Source of the DNA: RYN-428 sp035551995
GTDB lineage: Bacteria > Planctomycetota > Phycisphaerae > Tepidisphaerales > Tepidisphaeraceae
Assembly (NCBI GenBank): GCA_035551995.1
Contig: DASZME010000008.1
Span: 181,860 to 245,859 of the forward strand
DNA: 64,000 nt
Direction: 5' to 3'
Part shown: positions 7,837 through 16,554 of the stretch, in pieces
How positions within the stretch are numbered: position 1 is the stretch's first letter
How the letters are laid out: the number at the start of each line of letters is the position of its first letter
Program-made: the position numbers and the translations under genes
The notes under the pieces: model-generated
What the model saw: the letters and a program-made list of their open reading frames with translations, nothing else
What the model was told of the DNA's origin: nothing
Databases searched by the model: none

Positions 7837-9597
7837 TTACGGCGCCACTGCCGCCGCCCGGCGCCGCGGTCGAAGCTGCCCGATCATGTCCACGCCAAGC
7901 AGCCAACACACGCCCAGGTAAACCGCCGCCCCCACGCCCATGACCAGCGCAACCTGCGCCGCCCACGAAAGCCGCCCGTGCGCATGCGGGAAATAGGGCG
8001 CATGCTGAACCGCAGCACAAGCCAATCCCATGACCGCCGTCGCCGCGATCATCTTCAGCACCGGCGCCACGCTTTGCTTCAATCCCAGACCGCCGATTTT
8101 CCGGTCCAGCATCCAGACCATGATCACCGTCTGAACGGCAAAGCTGATCATCGTCCCCACCGCCATCGCCGGCTCCCCCAGCCACCAGAGCAGCGGAATT
8201 TCCACGACGAGGTTCAGCGCGATATTTACCACCGCCATCACGAACGGCGTGTAGGTATCGTGAAGCGCGTAATATGCCCGATTCACGATCTGCAAAACGC
8301 TGAAGGCCCAAATGGCCGACGCATAATAAAACAACGAGGCGCCGATCAGATCGGCGTCGTGGGCGGATACCTGGCCGTGTTGAAAAAGCAGGCGGATCGC
8401 CGGCATGCGGATGAGCATCAGCCCGACGCTTGCCGGCAAGCCTTCCCAAAGGGCGGCCTCGATCCCCTGGCGAAGCGCGGCACGAAATCGCGTGCGATCT
8501 TTCTCCAATGACTCACCGCTAAGATGCGGAAAAATCGCCGTCGCCAGCGCGATCGCGAAGATTCCCAGCGGAAACTGATAAAGAAACTGCGCCAGATCGA
8601 GTCGGCGGGGCGCGCCGATCGCCATCGGATAGCGAATCCAGTGGCCGAAAAATCGGAAGTGCGTGATCGACCGGCCCGCGTGATCGATGCCCTGCATGAG
8701 CGCCATCGAAATTCCCTTATCGAGCAAAACCGACAGTTGTAAAACACCCGCGCCCATCGCCACCGGAAGCGACAGCCAGAGCATTTTACGAATGGCCGGC
8801 GTCCAAAAATGCAGGATCGGCTGAAAACGAAACCCAACCTGTTTAAGCCCCGGCGTCAGCAGCCAAACCTGCATGCCCCCGGCCACCAAAACAAACGCCG
8901 CCAGCCAGTAGGCAAGCCTGGTTTGTATGGCCACGACTTGATCGGCCGGCGTGTTCGCTTGCAGATGGAGCATCCTGGCGCCGATCAGCAGGACGATGAT
9001 ATGAACCACGTTAAGAATAATCGGCGCGGCGGCGGGCGGGCCGAATCGTTTGTGGACTTGCAGGATGCCGCTGAGAAACGCGCCGCCGCAGATCAAGACG
9101 ACATACGGAAGCATGATGGCGGTGAGTCTCGTGAGAAGCATTCCCTCCGGCCGCATATCGGGCGAATGAAAAGCGATCGCCGCGAGAATGAGTTCGCCAA
9201 TGATCGTGATGGCCAGCAGCATCACGCAGAGGAGATTGACGGCGGCCGCTGCGAAAGTATTGGCGTTGATGAGATATCGCGGGGACGCCGGATCGACCTG
9301 TGGATTATTGTCGCGCTCTTGCTTCACGGCTTGCGTGTAAAGCGGAATGAAGGCGGCGGAGAGCGCCCCTTCGCCGAAGAGCTTGCGAAAAAGATTGGGA
9401 ATGGTGAACGCGACCGTAAACGCCGACGCGACCAGTCCCGTCCCCATATAATGGCCGGCGACGATCTCCCGTCCCAGTCCGAAAATCCGGCTTGCGAGGG
9501 TCAGCAGCCCGATGAGCTTTGCGTGCTTGAGAAACGAACTCGCCCGCGCCGGCTCGGCCGCGGGCGGATAAGAAAGAATTTGCGATTGCTGGGACAT
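7837..9597 (-). CDS. murJ: Lipid II flippase MurJ (MviN)
   Basis: MurJ flips the undecaprenyl-linked peptidoglycan precursor across the inner membrane and is essential for wall synthesis. The 586-residue protein is hydrophobic throughout, with about 14 spans. It shows the family N-terminus (LASRIFGLGREIVAGHYMGTG, then FTIPNLFRKLFGEGALSAAFIPLY) and the central FGHWIRYPMAIGAPRR and IVNRAYYALHDTYTP loops. I chose the ATG at 9597 (MSQQSQ). An upstream in-frame ATG at 9675 would add 26 residues encoded by a dispersed repeat and is probably wrong. It is transcribed alone on the minus strand. Confidence 0.95.
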   Translation of the reverse strand: MSQQSQILSYPPAAEPARASSFLKHAKLIGLLTLASRIFGLGREIVAGHYMGTGLVASAFTVAFTIPNLFRKLFGEGALSAAFIPLYTQAVKQERDNNPQVDPASPRYLINANTFAAAAVNLLCVMLLAITIIGELILAAIAFHSPDMRPEGMLLTRLTAIMLPYVVLICGGAFLSGILQVHKRFGPPAAAPIILNVVHIIVLLIGARMLHLQANTPADQVVAIQTRLAYWLAAFVLVAGGMQVWLLTPGLKQVGFRFQPILHFWTPAIRKMLWLSLPVAMGAGVLQLSVLLDKGISMALMQGIDHAGRSITHFRFFGHWIRYPMAIGAPRRLDLAQFLYQFPLGIFAIALATAIFPHLSGESLEKDRTRFRAALRQGIEAALWEGLPASVGLMLIRMPAIRLLFQHGQVSAHDADLIGASLFYYASAIWAFSVLQIVNRAYYALHDTYTPFVMAVVNIALNLVVEIPLLWWLGEPAMAVGTMISFAVQTVIMVWMLDRKIGGLGLKQSVAPVLKMIAATAVMGLACAAVQHAPYFPHAHGRLSWAAQVALVMGVGAAVYLGVCWLLGVDMIGQLRPRRRAAAVAP

Positions 9598-9616
9598 CCG
9601 TTTCCCGTTCGGACAT

Positions 9617-9662
9617 TGCTCCCGCTCCCGTTCAGGGGCGGAGGGTTGGGGTGAGGGTGAAA
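9617..9662. repeat. Purine-rich dispersed repeat (family B), copy 2
   Basis: The segment reads CTCCCGCTCCCGTTCAGGGG, then CGGAGGGTTGGGGTGAGGGT and GAA, just upstream of murJ. Its minus-strand translation (SPSPQPSAPERERE) is a known sort of spurious N-terminus in high-GC genomes. It shares the GGGTGA(GGGTGA)A end with the copy at 3501-3553. Confidence 0.65.
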
Positions 9663-9739
9663 CGTTCAACCTCATTCGCGGCGTTTTTTCGTAAGTCTCC
9701 GCCGCGCTTTTTCGAGAATGACGCTACGGGGGATTCGTC

Positions 9740-9796
9740 ACGTTAGCGTAACGAGCGGGGGTCGCCGAACATGCCCCGCAAGCGGGGCCGCTAAAC
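9740..9796 (-). repeat. REP-like dispersed palindromic repeat (family A)
   Basis: The core ATGCCCCGCAAGCGGGGCCG followed by CTAAAC matches the copies at 3783-3830 and 18274-18352 closely. It sits between murJ and the thiamine gene, both on the minus strand, and could form a stem in the mRNA read through this gap. Confidence 0.75.
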
Positions 9797-9845
9797 GGGG
9801 TGACGATACTAAATCACGACTCCTCTGATCGCGCGAGCATGACTC

Positions 9846-10913
9846 TCATCCAGTCCCTTTCCTCGAAAGGGAGGGGGATTCGGTGATTCCCAGCCTATCT
9901 TTTAGCAGCCTTGCCGCATCTCTCACGTTCGCGGCCGCGATGACCGCTGAACTGACGGCGATCGCCCGCAAACCCGTCGCCAATACCTCATCGACATTTG
10001 CCGCGGTGATCCCCGCAATCGCAATCGCGGGAATCGATATCGTTTCGGCCACCTCTCGTCCATACGCCGGCCCGGAAAGAATATCGCGCGGCTTGGTCGC
10101 GCTGCGAAACATCGGGCCCACGCCGATGTAGTCGGCTCCGTCGAGAACGGCCTGACGCGCCTGCTCGATGCGATGCGTGCTGACGCCGACGATTTTTCCC
10201 GGTCCGACGATTTTTCGAACTTCGCTGGCCGGGAGATCATCCTGCCCGACATGCACGCCGTCGGCGCCGGCGAGCATGGCGATATCAGGCCGGTCATTGA
10301 TGATGCACCAGGCGTCATATTTTCGGCAGAGCGCGACGAGACGCCGCGCGCGGACGAGAAGTTCGCCGGCGTCGAATTTCTTTTCGCGAAGCTGAATACA
10401 GTCGGCGCCGCCGTCAAGGGCCTGCTCGGCGGTCGTCAGCCATGCGGATCGGCACAATTCCTCGGTAATCAAAACATAAAGCCCAACAGCGCCGAATCCT
10501 CCGGCGGGCTTGAGCGTGCGCGCCAGGCGTTGCTCGATATCGTAAAACTCGTAACGTGCCGATTCGACACGGGCCGCGTCGCCCGGCGAAAGTGTTTTCA
10601 AATATTCTTCGATCGATCGCAGCGCCTCGCCAAGCCGCTTGCCGGCGGCGGTAACGACGTGAGCCAGATCGTCGCGCGTTTGTTCGGCGCCGGTCTTATT
10701 TGCGGTTCCCACGTCGCCGGGCGTATCGCGATGCAATATCGCCTCGGGCAAAAAAACCGCCAGCGCCTCGGCAAGCGTATGGCGAATTTGCTTTAGCTGA
10801 GCGGACGCCGGCTGATCGTTTAATATGAAGCGGGTATAATCCTCGAGCACGCGCAGCGCCTCGCGCGCTCGATTTGCGTTGGCGTCGAGCAGACGTAAAA
10901 CCGGACCATTCAT
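9846..10913 (-). CDS. thiE: ThiD2-ThiE fusion: thiamine-phosphate synthase
   Basis: The C-terminal half (about residues 145-350) is a complete ThiE TIM barrel, which joins HMP-PP to the thiazole phosphate. It has the motifs CIQLREK, IINDRPDIA, ADGVHVGQDDL, VGVSTH, DYIGVGPMF and IAIAGI. The N-terminal 135 or so residues (RLLDANANRAREALRVLEDY, then EALRSIEEYLK) form the helical ThiD2 domain found fused to ThiE in planctomycetes, cyanobacteria and Aquificae; it is reported to phosphorylate HMP-P. One polypeptide would thus do the last two pyrimidine steps. The ATG at 10913 has GGTGG nearby and replaces a GTG 12 bases upstream. The last 11 residues (ESPSLSRKGTG) come from a family B repeat. Confidence 0.93.
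   Translation of the reverse strand: MNGPVLRLLDANANRAREALRVLEDYTRFILNDQPASAQLKQIRHTLAEALAVFLPEAILHRDTPGDVGTANKTGAEQTRDDLAHVVTAAGKRLGEALRSIEEYLKTLSPGDAARVESARYEFYDIEQRLARTLKPAGGFGAVGLYVLITEELCRSAWLTTAEQALDGGADCIQLREKKFDAGELLVRARRLVALCRKYDAWCIINDRPDIAMLAGADGVHVGQDDLPASEVRKIVGPGKIVGVSTHRIEQARQAVLDGADYIGVGPMFRSATKPRDILSGPAYGREVAETISIPAIAIAGITAANVDEVLATGLRAIAVSSAVIAAANVRDAARLLKDRLGITESPSLSRKGTG
9852..9890. repeat. Purine-rich dispersed repeat (family B), degenerate copy 3
   Basis: CAGTCCCTTTCCTCGAAAGG, then GAGGGGGATTCGGTGATTC, resembles the copies at 3501-3553 and 9617-9662. It encodes the extreme C-terminus of the ThiE fusion protein, the second case in this window where the repeat supplies the end of a reading frame. 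Confidence 0.45.
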
Positions 10914-11038
10914 GCAAAGTACCACCGGAGGCCGATTATAGGACGTGATGGCTTAGCCGCCACATGTAGACGAGGCTGCGCGTGCGATTGACGCAAGTGC
11001 CGCTAGATTTTTTCCGGAATCCACCGCGAAGGGTCGCA

Positions 11039-12094
11039 ATGAACGGTCGCAGAGTCGCATTCGGCAAAGCATTGATCGATCTGCGCAAAAAACGAAAGGC
11101 CGGGAAATTCAATGCGCCTTCCGCGGGCGGGCCTGAGGCGCGTGCGTCGGCGGACGGGCCGCCTTATCTCGACGAACTCGTGTGCGGCGATTCGGTTCAG
11201 GTTCTCAACGACGGACCCGAGGCCTGGATCGATCTGGTTTTCGCGGATCCGCCGTTCAACATCGGGTATCTTTATCACGGCTATGACGATCGACTCAAGG
11301 CGGAGGATTACCTGGAATTCAGCCGAAATTGGATGAAAGCCGTTCATCGCGCGCTGAAGCCGACGGGTTCGTTTTACCTGGCGATCGGCGACGAATTCGC
11401 GGCCGATCTGTGCGTGATCGCCCGCCGCGAATTGGGCTTCACGATGCGGAACTGGATCATCTGGCATTACACGTTCGGTCAGCAGCCGACGCGTAAATTC
11501 GCCAAGAGCCACACGCATATTCTCTATTTCACGAAAGACCCGGCACAGTTCACCTTCAACGCCGACGCGATCCGAGTTCCCAGCGCCCGCCAGACGATTT
11601 ATGCCGACGCGCGGGCCAATCCCAAGGGAAAATTACCGGATGACGTCTGGTATTTGCGACCGCAGGAGGCGACCGCTTCGATGTTCCTCGCCGAGAGCGA
11701 CACATGGAACGTCAGCCGAATCTGCGGGACCTTCAAGGAACGCGAAGGGTGGCACGGGTGCCAAATGCCGATCGACGTTTTGAAGCGAATCATCGCCGCC
11801 AGTTCGAATACGGGAGATATGGTGGTCGATCCGTTCAATGGTTCAGGAACCACGACGGTCGCCGCTGCCTTGCAAGGGAGGCGCTACGTCGGCATCGACC
11901 AATCCGAAGAATACGTCGGCTTCGCCCGAGCGCGCTTAGCTCACGCCTGCCTGCAGTTGCCCGTCGCGAAGGAAAACGCGCCCAACCCGCACCCAAAACT
12001 GAACGATCCGGCTCGCGCTTCGCGAATCCCGACGTTAACCGACTCCCTCGGCCGGCCCCGCGTCGAGCGTGCCAGAGCGAAACGAACCGCCTGA
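11039..12094 (+). CDS. Solitary DNA methyltransferase, beta class (N6-adenine or N4-cytosine)
   Basis: The catalytic motif DPPFNIG (motif IV) precedes the AdoMet-binding motif DPFNGSGTT (motif I), the order that defines beta-class amino-methyltransferases such as YhdJ. The D-P-P-F form fits either exocyclic amine. The region between them (residues 80-250 of the open frame) contains the target recognition area. The open frame runs back to a GTG at 10982, but GAAGGG at 11028-11033 places the ribosome on the ATG at 11039. No cognate endonuclease is adjacent; a second methyltransferase and a broken hsdR follow within 3 kb. It is a solitary methylase or a remnant of a restriction-modification system. 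Confidence 0.9.
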   Translation: MNGRRVAFGKALIDLRKKRKAGKFNAPSAGGPEARASADGPPYLDELVCGDSVQVLNDGPEAWIDLVFADPPFNIGYLYHGYDDRLKAEDYLEFSRNWMKAVHRALKPTGSFYLAIGDEFAADLCVIARRELGFTMRNWIIWHYTFGQQPTRKFAKSHTHILYFTKDPAQFTFNADAIRVPSARQTIYADARANPKGKLPDDVWYLRPQEATASMFLAESDTWNVSRICGTFKEREGWHGCQMPIDVLKRIIAASSNTGDMVVDPFNGSGTTTVAAALQGRRYVGIDQSEEYVGFARARLAHACLQLPVAKENAPNPHPKLNDPARASRIPTLTDSLGRPRVERARAKRTA

Positions 12095-12369
12095 CGGCCA
12101 GAATGAAACATCTGATATTTGGGAGGCGCCGGGGACGCGCGCACCTCACTTGTTTACCGGAGCGATCAAGCGGCGCAAAATAGTGCAGTACTTCAAGGGA
12201 GCGTGGCCCAATGCCGCCGACCATCCAGGCTCCAGGGGCTAGTTGCGGGAAATTCGCAATCGTAACGCGTGCTTGACGCGCAGCGACGTGAAATTTGACG
12301 CTCGGACCCCATTTCCGCATGATGCCCGGCGGCATCAAATTGAAACACGTTACATCTGAAGGAACACGC

Positions 12370-13188
12370 TTGCACTATCCAGACATCCGACCGCCGGTGA
12401 AATGGCACGGCGGGAAATTTTATCTCTGCGAGTGGATCATCACTCATTTCCCGGCACATACGACTTACGTCGAACCGTTCGGCGGCGCCGCTTCGGTGCT
12501 CCTGAACAAGGAGCCGGCGCCCGTCGAGGTTTATAATGATCTTGATGGCCGTATCACGCGCCTGTTCCGCGTCATTCGCAACCACGGCGAAGAGTTTCAT
12601 CGGCGCCTCACGCTGACGCCTTACAGCGAATACGAATTCAATCTCGACAAAAATCCGCCGGGCGATCACGAACCCAACGACGAGATCGAACTGGCTCGGC
12701 GCGATTTTGTGCGATGGCGCCAATCGATCGGCGGGCGGGGCAGAAGCTTCAGTCTCACTTTGCATCGCGTACGCCGACACATGGCGGATGTGGTTTCGGG
12801 TTATCTCTCTTCGATCGATTCGCAATTGCCGCTGATCATCGAACGCCTGCGATCGGTGCAAATAATGTCGCGTCCAGCCATCGAAGTCATTCAAACGTGG
12901 GATCACAACGATGCGCTATTTTATTGTGATCCGCCCTATGTTCACGAAACGCGCCACGAAGGAAGCCGAAATTTATATGGCGTCGAACTCACGGCCGACG
13001 ATCATCGCGAATTGGCCGCCGCGCTGAACGCCTGCAAAGGCAAGGTGATTTTGAGCGGATATCCTTCGCCGCTCTATAACGAGTTGTACGGCTCGTGGCG
13101 GCAGTTGAAAATGGAGATCGTCAATCATGCGTCGTCGGAAGCCACCAAAACCGTCAAGGAGGAGACGCTCTGGCTGAATTGGAAATAG
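12370..13188 (+). CDS. Dam-like (D12 class) DNA adenine N6-methyltransferase
   Basis: The 272-residue protein has the D12/Dam (alpha-class) layout: PVKWHGGK near residues 9-16 and FGGAASV around 37-43 for AdoMet binding, VYNDLD, and the catalytic DPPY at 187-190. It would methylate adenine in a short duplex site. I prefer the TTG at 12370 because GAAGGA lies 6 bases upstream and homologues begin directly with the P-x-K-W-x-G-G-K motif. ATGs at 12319/12322 in the same frame are the alternative. A Dam-like enzyme without a partner nuclease suggests a phage-derived or regulatory methylase. Confidence 0.9.
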   Translation: MHYPDIRPPVKWHGGKFYLCEWIITHFPAHTTYVEPFGGAASVLLNKEPAPVEVYNDLDGRITRLFRVIRNHGEEFHRRLTLTPYSEYEFNLDKNPPGDHEPNDEIELARRDFVRWRQSIGGRGRSFSLTLHRVRRHMADVVSGYLSSIDSQLPLIIERLRSVQIMSRPAIEVIQTWDHNDALFYCDPPYVHETRHEGSRNLYGVELTADDHRELAAALNACKGKVILSGYPSPLYNELYGSWRQLKMEIVNHASSEATKTVKEETLWLNWK

Positions 13189-13267
13189 CGACTGTTTTGC
13201 GACTTGGCGCCGCCACATCGACATCACGCCCCATCCGCATATAAGATCACGGCAACGAAGGGACTTC

Positions 13268-13771
13268 ATGCGGTACACGGGCTTGTTGTTTTACCCGCCG
13301 GGCGCAAAGCTGACGATTAACCAGGATGATCTCTCCCCCATTCAGGGCAAGACGGCTTACCGTCTTTACGCTCAATTCAAGAAGGAAATGACCGGCGAAG
13401 AATTCGAAGCCCGCGTCGATACCGGCGGGCTGACCGAACCGATCCTCCTGCGCTTCCGTCGCGTTGGCCAGACGGCGGCGTACGCCGCCTTTGCCCGCGC
13501 CGAACATGGCGCCGCCGAAAAGCTCGACGCCGTCGTGGCGTTCATGAGCGGCCTGGACGCCGAAGAGGACAAGCGCGTGCTGGAAAAACTCCGGGCGGCG
13601 CCGAGCCTTCGGATGATCCCCACCGACGATTGGACCAACGCCGACCAGACCGACGGCCCGATGTCCGCCGCTTTTTTCACCAGTGAACACTCCCTGAATA
13701 ACCCGATTCTGCACGGTTTGATGAGCCTTGCCGGGGCGGCGTTTCTGGATTGCCTTGGGTTGCTGGATTAG
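13268..13771 (+). CDS. Uncharacterised protein between methylase and hsdR remnant
   Basis: The product has 167 residues, is soluble and has no signal peptide. The N-terminus (MRYTGLLFYPPGAKLTINQD) is followed by an alpha/beta mixture with an A/E-rich helix near residues 75-105 and a hydrophobic C-terminus (LHGLMSLAGAAFLDCLGLLD). I recognise no family. It begins 80 bases after the Dam-like gene on the same strand and ends 48 bases before the broken hsdR. A role linked to the methylases is conceivable but unsupported. Confidence 0.6.
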   Translation: MRYTGLLFYPPGAKLTINQDDLSPIQGKTAYRLYAQFKKEMTGEEFEARVDTGGLTEPILLRFRRVGQTAAYAAFARAEHGAAEKLDAVVAFMSGLDAEEDKRVLEKLRAAPSLRMIPTDDWTNADQTDGPMSAAFFTSEHSLNNPILHGLMSLAGAAFLDCLGLLD

Positions 13772-13819
13772 CCGACTCATTCATTTCTGACGAAGATCGT
13801 GTAAGTTGTGAAAATCGCA

Positions 13820-14313
13820 ATGAATTCACCTGAACGCCAACTTGAAGAAGAGCTTATCAAGACGCTTTGCGACTTGAAGGATGAGTAGAGCGCGGACATC
13901 CGGGACCGCGCTGCGCCGGAAAAAAATTTCCGCGGGAAATTCCAGGCGGTCAACCACGTCAAGCTCGCCGACGACGAATTCAAGCGCCCACTCGACGAAA
14001 TCATCGCTCCCGACGTTTTCACCGCCGCCCACACGCTTCGTAACCGCAACAGGTTCACGCGCGACGACGGCACGCCGCTCAATTACATGCTCGTCAACAT
14101 TAGCGACTGGTGCAAGAACACCTTTGAAGTCGTCAGCCAGCTTCGCATCAACACCGACAACAGCCACCACCGCTACGATGTCCTCCTGCTCATCAACGGC
14201 GTTCCCGCCGCGCAATCGAGTTGAAAACGCTCGGCATCAACCCGCGCCGGGCGATCGAGCAGATCGTTGCTTAAGAACGATCCCGGCAACGGCTACGGCG
14301 CCCATACAACCCG
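13820..14313 (+). pseudogene. hsdR: Type I restriction enzyme HsdR remnant (N-terminus only)
   Basis: Reading from the ATG at 13820 gives MNSPERQLEEELIKTLCDL, then a TAG at 13886, then a long stretch typical of EcoR124-type HsdR: SADIRDRAA, FRGKFQAVNHVKLADDEF, LDEIIAPDVFTAAHTL, DWCKNTFEVVSQLRINTDN, HHRYDVLLLINGVP. A 1-base deletion near 14214 moves the frame to ELKTLGINPRRAIEQIVA, and a further 2-base loss near 14271 moves it to KNDPGNGYGA. The stop stands where homologues have Tyr. Only the PD-(D/E)xK nuclease region survives; the translocase motor is absent. The next gene starts at once at 14314, so the rest was deleted. Confidence 0.85.
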
Positions 14314-14903
14314 ATGAGCAAGAGGATTATCATCATCGCAGGACCGAACGGCGCGGGGAAGACGACGTTCGCGCGGGGAAGACGACGTTCGCGCGGGCGT
14401 TTTTGCCTCACGAAGCTCAGGTCTTGCGGTTCGTAAACGCCGACCTGATCGCGGCGGGGCTTTCGCCTTTTTCGCCTGAGTCGGCGGCAATCAAGGCGGG
14501 CAGGTTGATGCTGGAGGAGATCGCAGGCTGCGTGCGGCGCGGAGAGAGCTTCGCATTCGAGACGACCTTATTATCCGGCCGAAGCTATTTGCGGCATATC
14601 CGGCGATGGCACCCGGAAGGGTATCACGTCAGCCTGTTCTTCCTGAGCCTGCCCAATGCGGAGACGGCAATCGCCCGCGTGGCGATGCGCGCGCCAAGGC
14701 GGGCACGATATCCCCGAAAAAATCATCCGGCGGCGCTTTGCCGCGGGCTTGCAAAATTCGAGCGAGATTACAAGGCCGCCGTCGATGCCTGGGCGGTGTA
14801 TGATAATTCGGGAGAGAAGCCGACTGTCATTCCTGTTCCTGCGCTATCTGTCCAGCAATTACGACGCGGTCGCGGCGAAAGAGCTGGGACAAGATTATCC
14901 TGA
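14314..14903 (+). pseudogene. Zeta-toxin-like P-loop kinase, frameshifted
   Basis: It starts MSKRIIIIAGPNGAGKTTFA, a P-loop typical of zeta-toxin-like kinases. A perfect 20-base tandem duplication (14351-14390) lies on the P-loop and breaks the frame. Beyond it the other frame continues with AFLPHEAQVLRFVNADLIAA, FETTLLSGRSYLRHIRR and SLFFLSLPNAETAIARVAMR. Around 14691 a further extra base shifts reading to RQGGHDIPEKIIRRRFAAGL, and a missing T near 14757 restores FERDYKAAVDAWAVYDNSGE. So there are three lesions. The intact family phosphorylates UDP-GlcNAc-type substrates or acts as a toxin. No antitoxin-like gene was identified beside it. Confidence 0.8.
14351..14390. repeat. Perfect 20-bp tandem duplication in the P-loop codons
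   Basis: GCGCGGGGAAGACGACGTTC occurs twice in direct succession (14351-14370, 14371-14390). Removing one copy restores the frame GAGKTTFARAF of the zeta-like kinase. Because 20 is not a multiple of three, the duplication is inactivating but can in principle be reversed by slippage. Confidence 0.9.
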
Positions 14904-15114
14904 GCTTCCCATCGACGACCGGCGCGCGCCCCTGGTCGTGTGGTACGAGCTAAACCCGGACGACACCGGAGAATTTGAAAAGCAGATGCGCCGCAAAGTG
15001 CATTATATCATCAAGGCGCAGAATCTTGGGGGGAGCATCGTCGAGCTGGCTCGAACGCAGGACGTCAAACTGCGGCTTCCATCAACCCGCCCGCGCCTCC
15101 CGGCGATTCATTGA
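14839..15114 (+). pseudogene. Unrecognised C-terminal gene fragment
   Basis: After the zeta-like remnant the frame shared with its middle part stays open and reads LRYLSSNYDAVAAKELGQDY, then APLVVWYELNPDDTGEFEKQ and VHYIIKAQNLGGSIVELART. The composition looks like real protein rather than a shadow, but I do not recognise it and there is no convincing start (an ATG at 14800 lies inside the kinase remnant). It is best read as the tail of another gene left by deletion, or as the true C-terminus of a fused product. Confidence 0.35.
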
Positions 15115-15219
15115 TTTTGCCGGCGGCTTTCCTTACCATTTCCCTTTTCCCGCCCAGATGGAATGGCTTTCGGCTTAGCCGGAGGTTTTGAACGGATTCA
15201 TTCTTCAAGCGAGGTTGAG

Positions 15220-16467
15220 ATGTCGGTCATTCGCCGCAAAACGCGCAAGGTCATGGTCGGAGACAGACAACATGGTTTCGTCGGCATCGGCGGAGACGCG
15301 CCGGTCGCCCTGCAAACCATGACCAGCACCTATACCTACGATATTGACGCAACCGTCAAACAAATCAACGCCCTGCATCACGGCGGGGCCGACCTGGTGC
15401 GCGTGGCCGTGCCGGACAAAGCCGACACGATCGCGCTCAAGGAAATCATCAATCAGGTGAAGGTTCCGATCATCGCCGACGTGCACTTTCATTTCGAGCG
15501 GGCGCTGGAATCGATCGAAGCGGGCGTTCATAAGATCCGCCTGAATCCCGGCAACATCAAGGATCGGCCCAAGGTCGAAAAAGTGATCGCGGCCTGCAAA
15601 GAGCGCAAGATCCCCATTCGCGTCGGCGCCAACGAAGGGGGCATCATCGAACGCGGAAACAAAAGCCAGCGTGCCGAAGAACAAGCCGCCCTCGATAAGG
15701 ATTATCAGGGAACGATGACGGCCATCATGGTCGAGAAGCTGGAAGAATATCTTCGCATCTTCGCCGACCAGGATTTTTACGACGTTGTTCTATCCGCCAA
15801 GAGCGTGGACCCGGAAATCGTTTTGTCGGCGTATCGCGAATGCAGCCGCAAGTTTGATTTTCCGTTGCACCTTGGCGTGACGCACGCGGGGCCGCCGGAG
15901 ACGGGGCGGATTCGGTCGGTCGTGGCGCTTGGCGCGTTGCTCGCCCAGGGAATCGGCGACACGATCCGCATCAGCTACGCCTCCGATCCGATACATGAAG
16001 TGGAGGACGGAAAGGAATTGCTCCAGGTCCTCGGGCTGCGGCTGCGGACCGAGCCGGAACTGATCGCATGTCCGACGTGCGGGCGGATCGAAATCGACCT
16101 GATCGCGATGATGTCGGAAGTGCGCCGGCGGATGAAAGAGATCGATGTGCCGGTGAAGGTCGCCGTGATGGGATGCGTCGTGAACGGCCCCGGCGAAGCC
16201 GAAGGGAGCGACGTGGCGGTTTTCGCCGGCAAGCACAAGGGCGTAATTTATGTGCAGGGCGAGCAAGTGGCGACGGTGGCCGAGCATGAGATTCTCGATC
16301 GGCTGTTTGACGAAGTTCGCGCCTTCGCCGGCCGGGTGCGGCGAGGCGAAGCAAAGCTGAAAAATGCCCGGGTGGAAATTAAGCCGCCCGACCCGATCGG
16401 GGAGCTCGGCAGTGGATGGGATAAGATCAGGCAGGAAAAACTGTCGTTGCCGGTCATGCGCATATAG
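15220..16467 (+). CDS. ispG: 4-hydroxy-3-methylbut-2-enyl diphosphate synthase (flavodoxin)
   Basis: IspG (GcpE) is the sixth-stage 4Fe-4S enzyme of the MEP pathway, reducing MEcPP to HMBPP for isoprenoid synthesis. The 415-residue protein is of the short, two-domain type. Cluster ligands are C284 and C287 (CPTCGR) and C319 in GCVVNGPGE, with the adjacent cluster-binding E326. The N-terminal barrel shows ADVHFHFERALESIEAG and KIRLNPGNI. The ATG at 15220 has GAGG 5 bases upstream, so the longer open frame from 15163 is rejected. It stands alone, directly after the broken defence genes, and marks the return to housekeeping DNA. Confidence 0.96.
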   Translation: MSVIRRKTRKVMVGDRQHGFVGIGGDAPVALQTMTSTYTYDIDATVKQINALHHGGADLVRVAVPDKADTIALKEIINQVKVPIIADVHFHFERALESIEAGVHKIRLNPGNIKDRPKVEKVIAACKERKIPIRVGANEGGIIERGNKSQRAEEQAALDKDYQGTMTAIMVEKLEEYLRIFADQDFYDVVLSAKSVDPEIVLSAYRECSRKFDFPLHLGVTHAGPPETGRIRSVVALGALLAQGIGDTIRISYASDPIHEVEDGKELLQVLGLRLRTEPELIACPTCGRIEIDLIAMMSEVRRRMKEIDVPVKVAVMGCVVNGPGEAEGSDVAVFAGKHKGVIYVQGEQVATVAEHEILDRLFDEVRAFAGRVRRGEAKLKNARVEIKPPDPIGELGSGWDKIRQEKLSLPVMRI

Positions 16468-16554
16468 AACGCTCTACCCGAAATGAGGACTGGCGATTGG
16501 CGGCGGGGCCGTCTCGGCGCGTTTGCTTCGCCTTTTTGCTGAATCCGCGGCCGC

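Noticed and set aside
9598..9675. N-terminal extension of MurJ to an ATG at 9675
   Set aside because: The extra 26 residues come from a dispersed purine-rich repeat and precede the conserved start of the family.
13881..14903. A 340-codon open frame covering the hsdR and kinase remnants
   Set aside because: Its first half (SRRSTTSSSPTTNSS) is an out-of-frame reading of HsdR sequence; only the second half holds part of the kinase. It joins two different broken genes by chance.
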